A stretch of DNA of 7,213 bases from Methanomassiliicoccus sp. Its GTDB lineage: Archaea; Thermoplasmatota; Thermoplasmata; Methanomassiliicoccales; JACIVX01. Below the pieces are notes generated by a model, which saw only the letters and a program-made list of their open reading frames with translations, was not told where the DNA came from and searched no databases. The stretch is from NCBI GenBank assembly GCA_020725985.1, contig DYTM01000068.1:1-7213 (forward strand), given 5' to 3'. Each line of letters begins with the position of its first letter. Positions within the stretch are counted from its first letter, which is position 1. The translations under genes and the position numbers were made by a program. This document shows, in pieces, positions 6,137 through 7,213 of this stretch.

Positions 6137-7053
6137 AGCACCACCTTGTACTGGGCGCGGAGCTCAGCGAATTCCGATCTCGGAGGGAAGAACTTGTTCC
6201 CGACCTCCTCTCCCCGGAGGTAAGCGAGGATCTCTGGACCCTCTTTCAAGCCGAGGGAGCGTGCCTCTTCTAGAAGGTACTCCTGATTGAACCCGGCCTT
6301 CGCCAACAGCAGGAGGGCGTACGAAATATGTCTTGTGCTGTGAGGATTGATGAGAATGTTGTGGATCGCCACATCCTCGGCTTTCAATCGAGGATGCCAG
6401 TACGCCCAGTGATGGAAGGAATCCCTGGAGAAGAACGCGAGTCCGTAGTCCGCCATGGCAGTGGTCGCTGTCGGAACAGAATCAGGGACTGTTTCCCCGC
6501 GAGGGGCGGAGAATACGAACTGAAGATCCTCGTTCCACCGGATTATTCCATGACTAGAGGCATCAGCGAGGATCGCACCAGCAACCCCCCTCGAATATCT
6601 CTGCAGGAAGGATCTCGTCAAGGAATCGTAAAGAGCGAGAGACACATTTCCGGATTTCATGGCGGCAATTCCATATTCAGCGAGGAACCTTGCATACTTC
6701 CTCACCGTCTCTGGGGTCAACATAGTTTCCACGCTCACACGCCTGAGAGACTTCGGCCGTGAGGAAACGGAGAGCATTACAAGTAGTCTCGAATCCGATA
6801 TGGCAGACAAGGGATGCACTTCGGAGAGCACGAAGTCGCGGAGAGCTTCGGCGTGCGAGAGATAACTGACCGATGCTCTCGCCCGGTGCATTCCTTGCCT
6901 TGGCCGCAGGAGGCGCTTCCTCTCCAGTGACGAGAGTATCCTATAGACTGAAGGCCTTGGGATTCCCAGGGATCCGGCTACTTCGTTGACCGAAGACCGT
7001 CCCAAACATACTTCCTTGAAGACCCTCAATTCATTCAGATTCAACTTGTGCAT
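6133..7053 (-). CDS. Winged-helix DNA-binding protein, probable AbiEi-like antitoxin and autorepressor
   Basis: 306 residues, no membrane segments. An N-terminal helix-turn-helix (about 8-55: SSVNEVAGSLGIPRPSVYRI, then LSSLERKRLLRP) looks TrmB/MarR-like. A second, weaker winged-helix-like segment covers about 88-150 (SVETMLTPETVRKYARFLAE). The C-terminal part (about 175-306) is a separate domain with PTATTAMADYGLAFFS, LKAEDVAIHNILINPHSTRH and FFPPRSEFAELRAQY. Helix-turn-helix proteins with such a C-terminal part are, as I recall, found beside nucleotidyltransferase genes in archaea, as AbiEi is beside AbiEii. It is the first gene of a two-gene operon and ends in a GTGA overlap with the nucleotidyltransferase. 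Its promoter lies within a long palindrome, so it probably represses its own operon. The ATG sits about 26 bases from the TATA box, implying a leaderless message. The antitoxin role is inference; the DNA-binding role is well supported. Confidence 0.78.
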   Translation of the reverse strand: MHKLNLNELRVFKEVCLGRSSVNEVAGSLGIPRPSVYRILSSLERKRLLRPRQGMHRARASVSYLSHAEALRDFVLSEVHPLSAISDSRLLVMLSVSSRPKSLRRVSVETMLTPETVRKYARFLAEYGIAAMKSGNVSLALYDSLTRSFLQRYSRGVAGAILADASSHGIIRWNEDLQFVFSAPRGETVPDSVPTATTAMADYGLAFFSRDSFHHWAYWHPRLKAEDVAIHNILINPHSTRHISYALLLLAKAGFNQEYLLEEARSLGLKEGPEILAYLRGEEVGNKFFPPRSEFAELRAQYKVVL

Positions 7054-7054
7054 C

Positions 7055-7104
7055 TTGGGACTGTATTGATAAATCTATTTAAAAACTTATCTTTACAGTA
7101 CCAA
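7055..7104 (-). promoter_or_regulatory. 50-bp interrupted palindrome over the promoter: likely autorepressor operator
   Basis: The arms are 7055-7072 and 7087-7104, 18 bases each, with 15 of 18 positions paired across a 14-base AT-rich spacer. Read on the coding strand, the upstream arm is TTGGTACTGTAAAGATAA. The downstream arm read as its complement is TTGGGACTGTATTGATAA. The two differ only at one G/T and two central positions. The spacer carries the TATA box, and the palindrome ends one base before the start codon. A dimeric repressor bound to the two arms would block both TBP and the transcription start. This placement is typical of autoregulated toxin-antitoxin operons. Confidence 0.75.
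7076..7083 (-). promoter_or_regulatory. TATA box of the regulator/nucleotidyltransferase operon
   Basis: TTTAAATA on the coding strand, within TTTTTAAATAGA, is centred 26-27 bases before the ATG at 7053, the standard archaeal TATA-to-start distance. It is the clearest TATA box in the window and sits at the centre of the palindrome at 7055-7104. Confidence 0.65.
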
Positions 7105-7213
7105 AGACCGGCAAGAGACGTTTCCCCAGGATTCATCCAATCTCCAATCCGTGCAGGCAATCAATGGGACACCTAGCAGCATCTTTCCAGAGTTCACTTC
7201 TCCGATCGCAAAT
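7105..7213. other. Upstream flank with no recognised gene
   Basis: No credible gene was found in this last 109 bases. A plus-strand ATG at 7164 is open to the window edge (MGHLAASFQSSLL...), but only 16 codons are visible and no ribosome site precedes it, so it cannot be called. No tRNA or attachment site was recognised. Confidence 0.4.

Noticed and set aside
5293..7209. CCGATCGC occurs at 5293-5300 and 7202-7209, flanking the regulator/nucleotidyltransferase operon like a target-site duplication.
   Set aside because: It is only 8 bases, contains the common palindrome CGATCG, and there is no transposase, integrase or terminal inverted repeat. It is probably chance in GC-rich DNA.

Overview
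The window looks like chromosomal DNA of a fairly GC-rich archaeon, most likely a euryarchaeon of the Thermoplasmata type. The evidence is indirect. AT-rich TATA-like boxes lie about 26-32 bases before several start codons, which implies leaderless or very short-leader transcripts. Arginine is heavily coded by AGG and AGA. The histidine kinase has the LRHDI..QL H-box that I associate with archaeal PAS kinases, and small SHOCT membrane proteins and COG3919-type ATP-grasp ligases are common in these archaea. No rRNA, tRNA, CRISPR array or insertion sequence was seen, so the lineage is an inference.

Layout. Bases 3-953 (+) are the 3' part of a PAS-domain histidine kinase whose start lies outside the window. 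Bases 1092-2343 (+) encode an ATP-grasp carboxylate-amine ligase-like protein. Its ATP-grasp core is intact, but its C-terminal tail is split over three frames by two apparent single-base losses, each at a GGG run. A convergent gap (2344-2483) with a large imperfect hairpin separates it from a block on the minus strand. Reading that block in its own direction, from high to low coordinates, it has three units: a two-gene regulator/nucleotidyltransferase operon (7053 to 5303), a pair of overlapping integral membrane genes (5205 to 3962), and a small SHOCT membrane protein (3844 to 3464) followed by an FTR1-family iron permease (3365 to 2484).

How the genes fit together. The 7053-5303 operon has the arrangement of a type IV (AbiE-like) toxin-antitoxin or defence module. 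A winged-helix DNA-binding protein comes first, and its GTGA stop/start overlap leads directly into a nucleotidyltransferase with an intact GGG...D-x-D...D active site. The nucleotidyltransferase carries its own C-terminal winged helix, which is unusual. The promoter lies inside a 50-bp interrupted palindrome (18-base arms, 15 of 18 paired) whose centre is the TATA box, as expected of an autorepressed module. This is the most interesting system here.

The membrane pair appears to be a tandem duplication. The downstream copy is a DUF2238/YjdF-like protein with all its conserved acidic and histidine residues. The upstream copy keeps the same fold landmarks (LPFEL at exactly residues 58-62, a D-L...GG near the C-terminus) but has lost most of the conserved polar residues. 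The SHOCT/FTR1 pair suggests iron uptake, and a strongly structured leader lies between the two genes.
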